Below, piece after piece: positions 28,363-36,173 of a stretch of DNA of 64,000 nucleotides (its first letter is position 1; every line of letters begins with the position of its first letter). Made by a program: the position numbers and the translations under genes. Source of the stretch: Desulfobacterales bacterium (GTDB lineage Bacteria > Desulfobacterota > Desulfobacteria > Desulfobacterales > JAEINQ01); contig JAEINQ010000024.1 in NCBI GenBank assembly GCA_016342285.1, forward strand, positions 1-64,000, given 5' to 3'. Below the pieces are notes generated by a model. That model searched no databases. It saw only the letters and a list, made by a program, of their open reading frames with translations, and was not told where the DNA came from.

Positions 28363-29172
28363 ATGGGCGACGTTTCCCGTTACGGGCGGCCGATCCGGAT
28401 CGCCGATGGGGTGTTCTGGGTCGGCAGCCGCAATGAAGACGAAACCTTGTCCTGCAATCCTTTTCTGATCGTTCAAAATGACCAGGCCGTGCTGATCGAC
28501 AGCGGCAGCCGAAGCGATTTTGCCGTGGTCATGATGCGGATCCTTCAGGCCGGTATCGATCCCCGCCAGATCGTGGCATTGATCTACCAGCATTACGATC
28601 CGGACCTTTGCGGGTCCATGGCCAACTTCATTGAAATGTGCGACAACCCCGATCTTGAGGTGGTTTCGGAACACAGCAACAACCTGTTTATCTCCTATTA
28701 CATTCCCATGGATCGGAAACACCTGCTGCGATCCGTGGATGCCTACCATCACCGGTTTTCCTTCTCAGGCCGGGAATTGTTGTTCGTGCCGGTTCCCTAT
28801 TCCCACAGCCCGGGCAGTTTTGTGACCTACGACGTCGCCACCAAGACCCTCTTTTCCAGCGACCTGTTTGGCAGTTTCGCCCCGGCCGGCGATCTGTTCG
28901 TTGAACTGGCCGAGGATTGTTACCACTGTAAGGATTTTGATCAATGCCCCCGGAATCGGCCGGCATGCCCGCTGAAAAGCATCGCGCTGTTCCATCAGCA
29001 GGTCATGCCCTGTCGAAAAGCCCTGGGTTACGCCATGGGCCAGGTGAAACGGCTCGATATCGAACGCATTGCGCCCCAGCACGGCGGCATCCTCAACCGG
29101 CGGCGCGACATTGATCATGTCATTGACCGGCTTGAAGCCTTAACGGAAGTCGGCATCGACGGCATCTGCTGA
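28363..29172 (+). CDS. ODP-family (FprA-like) metallo-beta-lactamase diiron protein
   Basis: A 269-residue stand-alone MBL-fold protein resembling the diiron domain of flavodiiron proteins without a flavodoxin domain. Ligand candidates are His77-x-Asp79-x-Asp81 (where FprA has HxExDH, with the final His replaced by Leu), His148, Asp167 and His240. A Cys-rich insert (CYHCKDFDQCPRNRPAC) is unusual. Such proteins bind or reduce O2 or NO, or act as sensors. AGGAGG lies 5 nt before the ATG at 28363. It is followed by a second diiron protein gene, hinting at a joint oxygen-sensing role. Confidence 0.8.
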   Translation: MGDVSRYGRPIRIADGVFWVGSRNEDETLSCNPFLIVQNDQAVLIDSGSRSDFAVVMMRILQAGIDPRQIVALIYQHYDPDLCGSMANFIEMCDNPDLEVVSEHSNNLFISYYIPMDRKHLLRSVDAYHHRFSFSGRELLFVPVPYSHSPGSFVTYDVATKTLFSSDLFGSFAPAGDLFVELAEDCYHCKDFDQCPRNRPACPLKSIALFHQQVMPCRKALGYAMGQVKRLDIERIAPQHGGILNRRRDIDHVIDRLEALTEVGIDGIC

Positions 29173-29217
29173 TCGTGTTTCGGGCAATGCTTCCACAGAC
29201 AAAAAGGACAACAAGCC

Positions 29218-30141
29218 ATGGGATTGAAAGACTACCAGAACAAGATCATACGGCAGTTCCAGACTCAGGAGCTTCTTTTGGCGGATCTCTATACCGAATT
29301 CGGTCGACGGTTTCCCGAGGATCGGGATTTCTGGGACCAGTTGGTCCGTGAAGAGACCATGCACGCCCGGTTGATCGAAAAACTTCATGACGTGGTGAAA
29401 AAAGGGTCGATGATCTTCGATGAGGGGAAGGTGAAAACCTATACGTTGACAGCCATGATCGAACGGATTGAAGCCCTGGTGCAAGGGGCTCGCCGGGGAG
29501 ACCTCAACAATCGCAGGGAGGCCCTGGCCCAGGCCCTGGACTTGGAGTCGGCCTTGATCGAAAAAGGGGTCTTTACGCATTTTGAGCCGATGACCGACAA
29601 TGCGCGCGCCGTACTCAAGCGCCTCAACAGCGAAACCCTCGATCACGTGGTCCGGGTCCGGCGCATGCATGCCGGCGCCCGCCCGGCCCCGAAGCAACAG
29701 GAGGAAACCGAAGGCATCCCTATGGGCGATCCCCGCATCCAATGGACGCCGGCGCTTTCGGTCGGGATCGAAGAGATCGACAATCAGCACCGGAATCTTT
29801 TCGACCTGATCAATCGTGCGACGGCTATGCAGGCCAGTTCAGGTCGGTTCGAAGCGGTTTCGGATCTGATTCGGGAGATGATCCGGTATTCCGACGAGCA
29901 TTTCAAGACCGAAGATGCCGTGATGATCGGCGCTGATTTTCCTCTCTTTGCGACCCATCGGCGGGAACACCAGAAATACATGGAAAAGATCCGCGTCTTT
30001 GTGGACGGCATCAAGGGCGAACGCCAGGATCTGATTGAAGAGATATTGGATTTTCTTGCGGTCTGGTGGCTTGAGCATATTACCGAATCGGACAGTCGGT
30101 ATGCCCGATGGCTTCAAAGTCAGGAGACTGACCGTTCATGA
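29218..30141 (+). CDS. Ferritin-like domain fused to bacteriohemerythrin
   Basis: A 307-residue two-domain protein. Residues 1-150 look like a ferritin/rubrerythrin-type four-helix bundle with acidic and His positions suited to a diiron site (QELLLADLY, REETMHARL, LDLESALIE, ETLDHVVRVRRMH). Residues 170-300 are a complete hemerythrin with His191, His228, Glu232, His247, His251, His287 and Asp292, the full ligand set. It should bind O2 reversibly. The linker is rich in Gln and Glu. It is 45 bp downstream of the ODP gene and probably co-transcribed with it. Confidence 0.8.
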   Translation: MGLKDYQNKIIRQFQTQELLLADLYTEFGRRFPEDRDFWDQLVREETMHARLIEKLHDVVKKGSMIFDEGKVKTYTLTAMIERIEALVQGARRGDLNNRREALAQALDLESALIEKGVFTHFEPMTDNARAVLKRLNSETLDHVVRVRRMHAGARPAPKQQEETEGIPMGDPRIQWTPALSVGIEEIDNQHRNLFDLINRATAMQASSGRFEAVSDLIREMIRYSDEHFKTEDAVMIGADFPLFATHRREHQKYMEKIRVFVDGIKGERQDLIEEILDFLAVWWLEHITESDSRYARWLQSQETDRS

Positions 30142-30429
30142 GCAGAGCCGTGCAGATTTTTCCTGAGAATGCGTTCCCGGATCTTTCGGCAGGATGGATC
30201 AAATTCGGTTCCTCGCTATTTCGTGTGGGGGCCAGGAGGGTGTCGGCTCGCGGCCCGAAAAACGCGCCGCTAAGCGCCCGTAACCCCGGACAGCGCCCTG
30301 TTTCAGTAGAAAAGGCTGATATTTTCAATTGTTAAAAAGCTGTTGCGGCCGGACGGGTTTCTGTCCGGGGTAACGGGCCCTAAACGGCAGCTGGATAACC
30401 GTGTTAAACGATTTTTGGAAAGGGAAAAG

Positions 30430-31104
30430 ATGAAAACGATTCTGATCGCAGACGATGACCGGGTGTTAAGGCAGCGGCTGGTCCATGCGCTGAGCAAGGC
30501 CAGGGGAGATCTGGTCCTGATTGAAGCCGGGGATGGCGAAGTGGCCGTAAAAGCGCTGAAAGACAACGCCGTGGGCCTGGTGATTACCGATATCAATATG
30601 CCCAAGGCCAGCGGGCTGGTGGTGCTGGCCTACCTCAATGCCTTTTTGCCCCAGGTGCCGTGTTTTGTGATGACCTCCTACGGCACTTCGCGTCTCAAGG
30701 CCAAAATGCCTCCCGACCTGCTGCGCTTTTACCAGAAACCCTTCGACCTTCAGGATATGGCCCGGTCCGCGGTGGCGGTTCTGGAACGCAAAGTCGATCC
30801 TGAAGCCTGCCGAGGGGTTGCGCTCGTTCATTTGCTGGATCTGTCCATGGCTGAAGGGGTGACCTGCACCATCGTTGTGACCGGGCCGGAAGGAATAAAA
30901 TGTCGGCTCTATCTTGTAGACGGCCAACTCTGGGATGCGGTGATCGATGATCGCCGCGGTGAAGCGGCTGCCGTTGAATCCCTGGCCTGGTCCAGGCCCG
31001 AGTATTGCATTGATTACATCATCCCCGATTCCGTGGAAAAAAACATCCATGTCTCCCTGGACGACCTGCTGCGAACCGTGAGCCTATGCCCCAAGACCCG
31101 ATAG
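30430..31104 (+). CDS. Response regulator with PATAN/DUF4388-type output domain
   Basis: A 224-residue protein. The receiver domain (residues 1-125) has the acidic pocket (ADDD), phospho-acceptor Asp54 (ITDINMP) and Lys in QKPFD. The C-terminal part begins ALVHLLDLSMAEGV and includes LYLVDGQLWDAV, like the DUF4388/PATAN domain found in deltaproteobacterial signalling proteins. The start at 30430 follows AAAGGGAAA. It closes the signalling and diiron gene run, 288 bp after the hemerythrin gene. No DNA-binding domain is present. Confidence 0.82.
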   Translation: MKTILIADDDRVLRQRLVHALSKARGDLVLIEAGDGEVAVKALKDNAVGLVITDINMPKASGLVVLAYLNAFLPQVPCFVMTSYGTSRLKAKMPPDLLRFYQKPFDLQDMARSAVAVLERKVDPEACRGVALVHLLDLSMAEGVTCTIVVTGPEGIKCRLYLVDGQLWDAVIDDRRGEAAAVESLAWSRPEYCIDYIIPDSVEKNIHVSLDDLLRTVSLCPKTR

Positions 31105-31383
31105 CGTCTTTTTCCCTTTTTTGTTTGCTTCGTCCCGGGTCAGAAAGGCGTTTTTACATCCCGGAACCCTTGAATTGATGCGCCGGCGAATCTGATCTCC
31201 GGCATGGTCGGGATCGGTGAAGATCACCACCCCTTTTTGCCGGCGCGCCGCGGCGATAAGCTGAAAGGTTTCTTCGGTGATGCCGAAACCGCTGGTGATA
31301 ATCATTTCCGCGTCCACGGCACGGCGGACGGCGGAAACATCAGACTTGCCTTCCACCACGATGATTTCCCTGATGCAGGTCAT
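31084..31383 (-). CDS. Stand-alone Toprim protein resembling the RNase M5 N-terminus
   Basis: The 99 residues carry EIIVVEGKSDVSAVRRAVDA (catalytic Glu) and VIFTDPDHAGDQIRRRI (the DxD of Toprim), then VPGCKNAFL as in RnmV. RNase M5 matures 5S rRNA and normally has a C-terminal domain of about 80 more residues, absent here. The gene overlaps the 3' end of the response regulator by 21 bp in convergent orientation. An ATG further upstream (31491) overlaps the divergent lipoprotein start and is less likely. Function unknown but probably nucleic-acid cleavage. Confidence 0.7.
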   Translation of the reverse strand: MTCIREIIVVEGKSDVSAVRRAVDAEMIITSGFGITEETFQLIAAARRQKGVVIFTDPDHAGDQIRRRINSRVPGCKNAFLTRDEANKKGKKTLSGLGA

Positions 31384-31489
31384 GGTCTTTAAATTTCCGT
31401 TTGCCAATTTTTCTGCGATCCCATAGACTCCCCCTGGATTTGCCCCCGCTGCCATAACACCAATCGGATTGGATGGGAAAGGAGATGCC

Positions 31490-32842
31490 ATGTTGAGAGT
31501 CCTTCACCGGATTGCCCTGGTCGCTTTGATTTCTTCGGTATTGCTGTCCTGCGGGCCGTCTTCGCGTGTTTACCAGGCCCCCCCGGAGGCTTTGGCCTTA
31601 GCGTCCAAAGCGGTAACATATCCGAAAACCTCTTTTGTGGTCATCACCGACCCCCATGTCTACGACCCGGCACTCGGCGTGACCGGCAGCGCATTCCAGG
31701 CCTATCTGGACAAGGACCGAAAGCTGCTGAAGGAAAGCGAAGAGCTGTTTGATGCGGCCATTGATCGTGCCGCTACCGAAGAGGCCGATTTTGTCATCAT
31801 TTGCGGCGATATGACCAAGGATGGGGAAAAGAACAACCACCTTATGGTGGCCGAAAAGCTCAAACGGTTTCAAGCGGCTGGCAAGTCGGTCTTTGTCGTG
31901 CCCGGCAACCACGATGTGGCCAACGGGGAGGCGGTCCGGTTTGTCGGAGATCATTCCGAGCCGATTCCATCGGTCACCGGGGCTGAATTTGCCGACATTT
32001 ACCGGGACTTCGGATACAACGCCGCCCTGGATCGGGATCCGGCCTCGTTGAGCTATCTGGCCGAACCGGTGCCCGGCCTGTGGCTGCTGGCGGTGGATTC
32101 GTGCAAATGGAAGGACAACCGCCCCGGCCACCATGCCATCACCGGAGGTGCTTATTCCCCGGAGACCTTTGGATGGATCGAGGCCACCCTCATGCGGGCT
32201 CGCCAACAGGGAAAAGCGGTGATTGTCTTTCAGCACCACGGCATCATGGAGCACTACCCCCACAATGCCAAATTTTACGGCGACTACCTGGTGGATGACC
32301 ATGACGCGGTTGCGGAGATGCTTTCCACCTTCGGTGTTTCCCTGGTGTTCACCGGTCATTTCCATGCCCAGGACATCTCCAGACGGGTTTTCGACGAAGG
32401 CCGACGCACCATTTACGACATCGAGACCGGATCCCTGGTGACCTCGCCGTGCCCCTACCGGCGGGTCCGGGTTACCGACGGTCAAAAGGCGGTCATCGAC
32501 AGCCGGTTCATCGACGCGATTCCCTCCCATCCGACGGATTTCAAGACCTATGCCGCCGATTACGTCTACCAGGGAACCATCAAGCTGGCCGACGAAGCCT
32601 TGATCAAATACAAGGTCAGCGAACCGGGCCGGGTCAAGTTCAATCCCCAGGTATCAAGGGCCTATGTGACCCATCTCAAGGGGGACGAAAAAGCGCGGAT
32701 TGTCATCGACACCGACGGTGCCGGGCTGTGGGGAAAATTCGTGATGTTCATGCAAGAGGACCTGCTCTACGGATGGACCACCGATCTGCCGCCGGCCGAC
32801 AACCGGCTGACCATCGATTTGACCACCGGGAAGAGCGAATAG
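31490..32842 (+). CDS. Calcineurin-like metallophosphoesterase lipoprotein
   Basis: A 450-residue protein with a lipoprotein signal (lipobox LLSC, Cys21). The two-metal phosphoesterase motifs appear in order: TDPHV, GDMTKDG, GNHD, QHHG and GHFH. A C-terminal beta-rich region of about 120 residues follows. It is likely anchored in the envelope and hydrolyses a phosphoester of unknown identity. The Shine-Dalgarno AAGGAG lies 7 nt before the ATG. The MITE-like element starts 17 bp after the stop. Confidence 0.85.
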   Translation: MLRVLHRIALVALISSVLLSCGPSSRVYQAPPEALALASKAVTYPKTSFVVITDPHVYDPALGVTGSAFQAYLDKDRKLLKESEELFDAAIDRAATEEADFVIICGDMTKDGEKNNHLMVAEKLKRFQAAGKSVFVVPGNHDVANGEAVRFVGDHSEPIPSVTGAEFADIYRDFGYNAALDRDPASLSYLAEPVPGLWLLAVDSCKWKDNRPGHHAITGGAYSPETFGWIEATLMRARQQGKAVIVFQHHGIMEHYPHNAKFYGDYLVDDHDAVAEMLSTFGVSLVFTGHFHAQDISRRVFDEGRRTIYDIETGSLVTSPCPYRRVRVTDGQKAVIDSRFIDAIPSHPTDFKTYAADYVYQGTIKLADEALIKYKVSEPGRVKFNPQVSRAYVTHLKGDEKARIVIDTDGAGLWGKFVMFMQEDLLYGWTTDLPPADNRLTIDLTTGKSE

Positions 32843-32859
32843 ATAGTGCCCATCCATAA

Positions 32860-32999
32860 CAGGCTGTTGAAAAACTATTGCGCTCGACAATACGGCGTTA
32901 AAATTCGGCTCAATATTCTCATTTATAGAACATAAACTCCGCTATTTCGCCGAATTTTGCCTTGTCTTGCCTTCGCTCATGACGTTTTTCAACACCCTG
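32860..32999. mobile_element. MITE-like element, 140 bp
   Basis: Terminal inverted repeats CAGGCTGTTGAAAAAC and GTTTTTCAACACCCTG (15 of 16 matching). An internal pair AAAATTCGGC / GCCGAATTTT makes the element almost fully palindromic. No ORF. The TIR type is familiar from non-autonomous elements of Deltaproteobacteria, from general knowledge. Confidence 0.7.
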
Positions 33000-33040
33000 A
33001 TAAAGGGCCAATTTACCCGATATTGGTGTTGCCGAAAAAA

Positions 33041-33140
33041 AGGATTCAAGGCTTCGAGGGTTCAAGGGCTCCAGTGAAGGCTCCTACGGCCTGTTCGGTT
33101 TTCCTCGGCCCCTTGACCCCTTGAATCCTCGAACCCTCCA
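33041..33140. repeat. Inverted repeat of GATTCAAGG/TTCGAGG units
   Basis: The left arm has TTCGAGGGTTCAAGGG (about 33053-33068). It is complementary to CCCCTTGAATCCTCGAA (about 33116-33132) around a 47-bp loop. It lies between the MITE-like element and the nrdJ stop. No other feature is visible in 32843-33218. Confidence 0.5.
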
Positions 33141-33218
33141 GCAAATAAACGACCCTTTCGGCTCGGTGAAACAGAACAAAATGAGGACACCCCATGGAAA
33201 GGACATTGGTGAAAGCGC

Positions 33219-35711
33219 TTAACCGCACTTGGTAAACCCGCAGAAATGGCATTTCTGGCAGCCTTCCTCAAAACTGACGGTCTGGCCGCACTCGGGGCAG
33301 GTTTCCCCCATCAGGCCCCGTCCAGGCCCTTTTTTGGTGCCGTCGCCGTCTTTCATGTAACGCCTTTCCAGTACCCGTGCGATGGCGTCGGGGATGGAGA
33401 GCACCAATCCATCCTCTTGAAAGACCGGATGCTCACCGCCGATTCCCTTGAGTTGGTCGACGATCCGAGACAGTTTGATGCCCGACCTTAAGGCCAGGGA
33501 AACCAACCGGCCGATGGCCTCGGTCTTTGCCGTGGTGGATCGGCCGGATTTGCCGATGGTTGCAAAGACTTCAAAGGGGAGTCCGTTGTGTTCGGTAACG
33601 GTGATGTAAAGATTGCCAAGGCCGGTTTTAATGCGGGTGGTAAATCCCTCCAGGGTATCCGGCCGGCCGCGGACCGCGGTCAGAAGCTTGTTTTCCGCAT
33701 CTTTTTCCCCGCCCGAAACGGAAAGCACCTGATTGGCCTTGCTGCCGTCACGGTAGATGGTGACCCCCTTGCATCCCAGGTCGTAGGCCATGTCGTAGAC
33801 CTTCATGACATCTTCCCGGGTTGCTTCGCCGGGCAGGTTGACGGTTTTGGAAACCGCGTTGTCCGTATGCTTTTGAAAGGCGGCTTGCATGCGCACATGC
33901 CATTCGGCGGAGATGTCATGGGCGGTGGCGAATATCGCCCGGATGTCTTCGGGAATACCGTCCATGTGGCGGACACTGCCGGTCTTGGCGACGGTCTCCA
34001 TGAATGACTCGGAGTAGAACCCGCGCTTTTTGGCCACTGCCTCGAACCAGGGATTGGCTTCCAGCAGGTGGTCGTTGTCCATGACGTTGCGGACAAAGCT
34101 CAAAGCGAACAGCGGCTCAATACCGCTGGAGCAGTTGGCGATGATGCTCAGGGTTCCCGTGGGGGCGATGGTGGTGGTGGTGGCGTTTCGAAGGGTGCCG
34201 CCGTTGTTTTTTGCGTAGACACTTTGCGGGTAGTTGCCGAAGGCGCCCCGGGCTTCGGCCATGGCCGCGGAGGCTGCATGGGATTCGGTCTGAATAAAGG
34301 ACATGACCGTTTCGGCCGCCTCCAGGGCACCCTCGGAATCGTAAGGGATGCCCAATTGGAAAAGCAGATCGGCAAACCCCATAACCCCTAAGCCGATCTT
34401 TCGGTTTCCCTTTACCATGGCGTCGATTTCGGGCAGCGGGTAACGGGACATGTCGATGGTGTTGTCCAGGAAATGGACCGCCGTCCGGACGGCCTCACCC
34501 AGGGCCGGGTAGTCGATGGCCGGCCCGCCGGGGGCGCCCATGGTCACGAATTTGGCCAGGTTGATGGAACCGAGGTTGCAGGCCTCATGGGGCAGCAGCG
34601 GCTGTTCGCCGCAGGGGTTGGTGCTTTCGATTTCCCCCAGAGCCGGCGTCGGGTTGTCCTGGTTAATCCGGTCCAAAAAGATGATGCCCGGATCGCCGTT
34701 TTCCCATGCGTGGCCCACCAGGGTGGTATAGACCATCCTGGCGTCGAGTTCGCCTGCCTTGGCCCCGGTTCTCGGGTCGATCAGATCATAGGTCCGGGCG
34801 GCCCGGACGGCCTCCATGAAGGTTTCGGACAGTGCAACGGAGATGTTGAAATTGTTCAGATTGCCGTTGTCCTTCTTGCAGGTGATGAACTCCAGGATGT
34901 CCGGATGGTCCACACGGAGGATGGCCATGTTGGCCCCGCGCCGGGTTCCCCCCTGTTTGACCTGCTCCGTGGCCGTGTTGAAGATTTTCATGAAGGAGAC
35001 CGGGCCGGAGGCGATGCCGCCGGTGGTGCCCACCATGGAGTTCTTGGGGCGCAGCCGGGAAAAGGAGAACCCGGTGCCGCCGCCGGATTTGTGGATGATG
35101 GCGGCATCGCGAAGAGAGGTGAAAATGCCTTCCATACTGTCTTTTACCGGCAGAACGAAACAGGCTGCCAGTTGGCCGAGGCGTCGGCCGGCATTCATCA
35201 GGGTAGGCGAGTTGGGCAGAAACCGGCATTCGGCCATGAGGTCGTAAAAGGCCTCTTCCGTGGCTGCCAGGTCAGCCCCATCATCGTAAAGGGCGTCGGC
35301 CTGGGCGATGTGTCGGGCCACCCGGCGGAACATATCCACCGGTGTTTCGACCGGCACGCCATTGTCGTCTTTTTTCAGATACCGGCGTTCGAGAACCGTT
35401 TTGGCGTTTTGGGTCAAGTGCAGGCCGTTTCGAATAAAAATGGACCGGGCCAGGGGGATCGTGGAAGGCGCACTGACGCCGCTTTCGCTCAGCTTGGCCG
35501 TGAGCAGTTCGTCGATGAGGGGTTGGCTGATGTAACGAATGTTCAATTCATCGATGGCCTCCCGCATGAACCGGCTGATCCCTTTTGCCTGCTCGGCACC
35601 GATGGCGCTTTTCAGGGAGAGCATTTCGGAAAAGCGCTGGTCGTCCCACTGGTAGCTCTCCAGGTCGATGTTGCCTTCGTCGGTGGCGATGATTTTGGGT
35701 TTTTGTTCCAT
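33219..35711 (-). CDS. nrdJ: Adenosylcobalamin-dependent ribonucleotide reductase (class II)
   Basis: An 830-residue NrdJ. Characteristic segments are CRFLPNSPTLMNAG, LAACFVLPV, KSGGGTGFSFSRLRP, the active-site loop STNPCGEQPLLPHEACNLGSINL (Asn, Cys, Glu radical residues), and ATTTTIAPTGTLS. A C-terminal zinc ribbon (CPECG and CHFCG) ends with CG. It makes deoxynucleotides with B12 rather than oxygen, suiting an anaerobe. The start at 35711 follows AAAGGA; upstream codons are not conserved. Paired NrdR-like boxes and a structured leader precede it. Confidence 0.93.
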   Translation of the reverse strand: MEQKPKIIATDEGNIDLESYQWDDQRFSEMLSLKSAIGAEQAKGISRFMREAIDELNIRYISQPLIDELLTAKLSESGVSAPSTIPLARSIFIRNGLHLTQNAKTVLERRYLKKDDNGVPVETPVDMFRRVARHIAQADALYDDGADLAATEEAFYDLMAECRFLPNSPTLMNAGRRLGQLAACFVLPVKDSMEGIFTSLRDAAIIHKSGGGTGFSFSRLRPKNSMVGTTGGIASGPVSFMKIFNTATEQVKQGGTRRGANMAILRVDHPDILEFITCKKDNGNLNNFNISVALSETFMEAVRAARTYDLIDPRTGAKAGELDARMVYTTLVGHAWENGDPGIIFLDRINQDNPTPALGEIESTNPCGEQPLLPHEACNLGSINLAKFVTMGAPGGPAIDYPALGEAVRTAVHFLDNTIDMSRYPLPEIDAMVKGNRKIGLGVMGFADLLFQLGIPYDSEGALEAAETVMSFIQTESHAASAAMAEARGAFGNYPQSVYAKNNGGTLRNATTTTIAPTGTLSIIANCSSGIEPLFALSFVRNVMDNDHLLEANPWFEAVAKKRGFYSESFMETVAKTGSVRHMDGIPEDIRAIFATAHDISAEWHVRMQAAFQKHTDNAVSKTVNLPGEATREDVMKVYDMAYDLGCKGVTIYRDGSKANQVLSVSGGEKDAENKLLTAVRGRPDTLEGFTTRIKTGLGNLYITVTEHNGLPFEVFATIGKSGRSTTAKTEAIGRLVSLALRSGIKLSRIVDQLKGIGGEHPVFQEDGLVLSIPDAIARVLERRYMKDGDGTKKGPGRGLMGETCPECGQTVSFEEGCQKCHFCGFTKCG

Positions 35712-35822
35712 GGGCAATCCTTTTGGCACGGGTATCGCGGGATGCGAAAATCCGTGTCTGGTTAGCAAGTTGTCCTGAAGATCCGTAAACTTCCGGTAGG
35801 CCGGTTTTCGCCTGCGGTCCAA

Positions 35823-35940
35823 CGCGTTCCTCTTGCCTGCGAGGGTGTCTCGAACCGGCGGTGCCGGCAGGATCGGAAGATTATCCCGACCGGGTGAGAT
35901 GTGGGGGTCAGGCTGCCGCCGGGCTCATGGCAGGGACGCG
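35823..35940 (-). ncRNA. Candidate structured leader RNA of nrdJ
   Basis: Read on the minus strand, CGCGTCC (from 35940) can pair with GGAACGCG (ending 35823) and close a domain. Inside are CTGCC/GGCAG, TCGG/CCGA and CCTGC/GCAGG enclosing CCGGC/GCCGG. I could not match it to the cobalamin riboswitch consensus. It may be an unclassified regulatory RNA or simply GC-rich leader. Confidence 0.3.
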
Positions 35941-35955
35941 TTATTAATGGATCTC

Positions 35956-36003
35956 ATACCATATGTTGTATGTCAAGTCGGAATTATTTCCCATATATGC
36001 CAT
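35956..36003 (-). promoter_or_regulatory. Pair of NrdR-like boxes upstream of nrdJ
   Basis: Box 1 at 35956-35971 (ATACCATATGTTGTAT) agrees with 12 of 16 positions of the NrdR consensus ACACWATATATWGTGT. A weaker box at 35988-36003 (TTCCCATATATGCCAT, about half) starts 32 bp away, the usual three-turn NrdR spacing. TTGACA is also present on the minus strand next to box 1. Confidence 0.5.
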
Positions 36004-36173
36004 TTCTCCGTTGGTGGCGGAGGGGCGACCGGCGGATTGCCCGGCCCGGGCCGGCTGGGGGGTAGAACTATATTGATGCTAAAGTGTTTATCGATTTTGG
36101 CCGATATCCCATGCCATAGAAGCATTTGCCCTGTTCATCGTTAGAAATTTCCGGCCCAGCCAAGGAGATACCC

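Noticed and set aside
35712-35940. Cobalamin riboswitch upstream of nrdJ
   Set aside because: I could not find the AAAGGGAA-type or GCCACTG core motifs of the known class on either strand.
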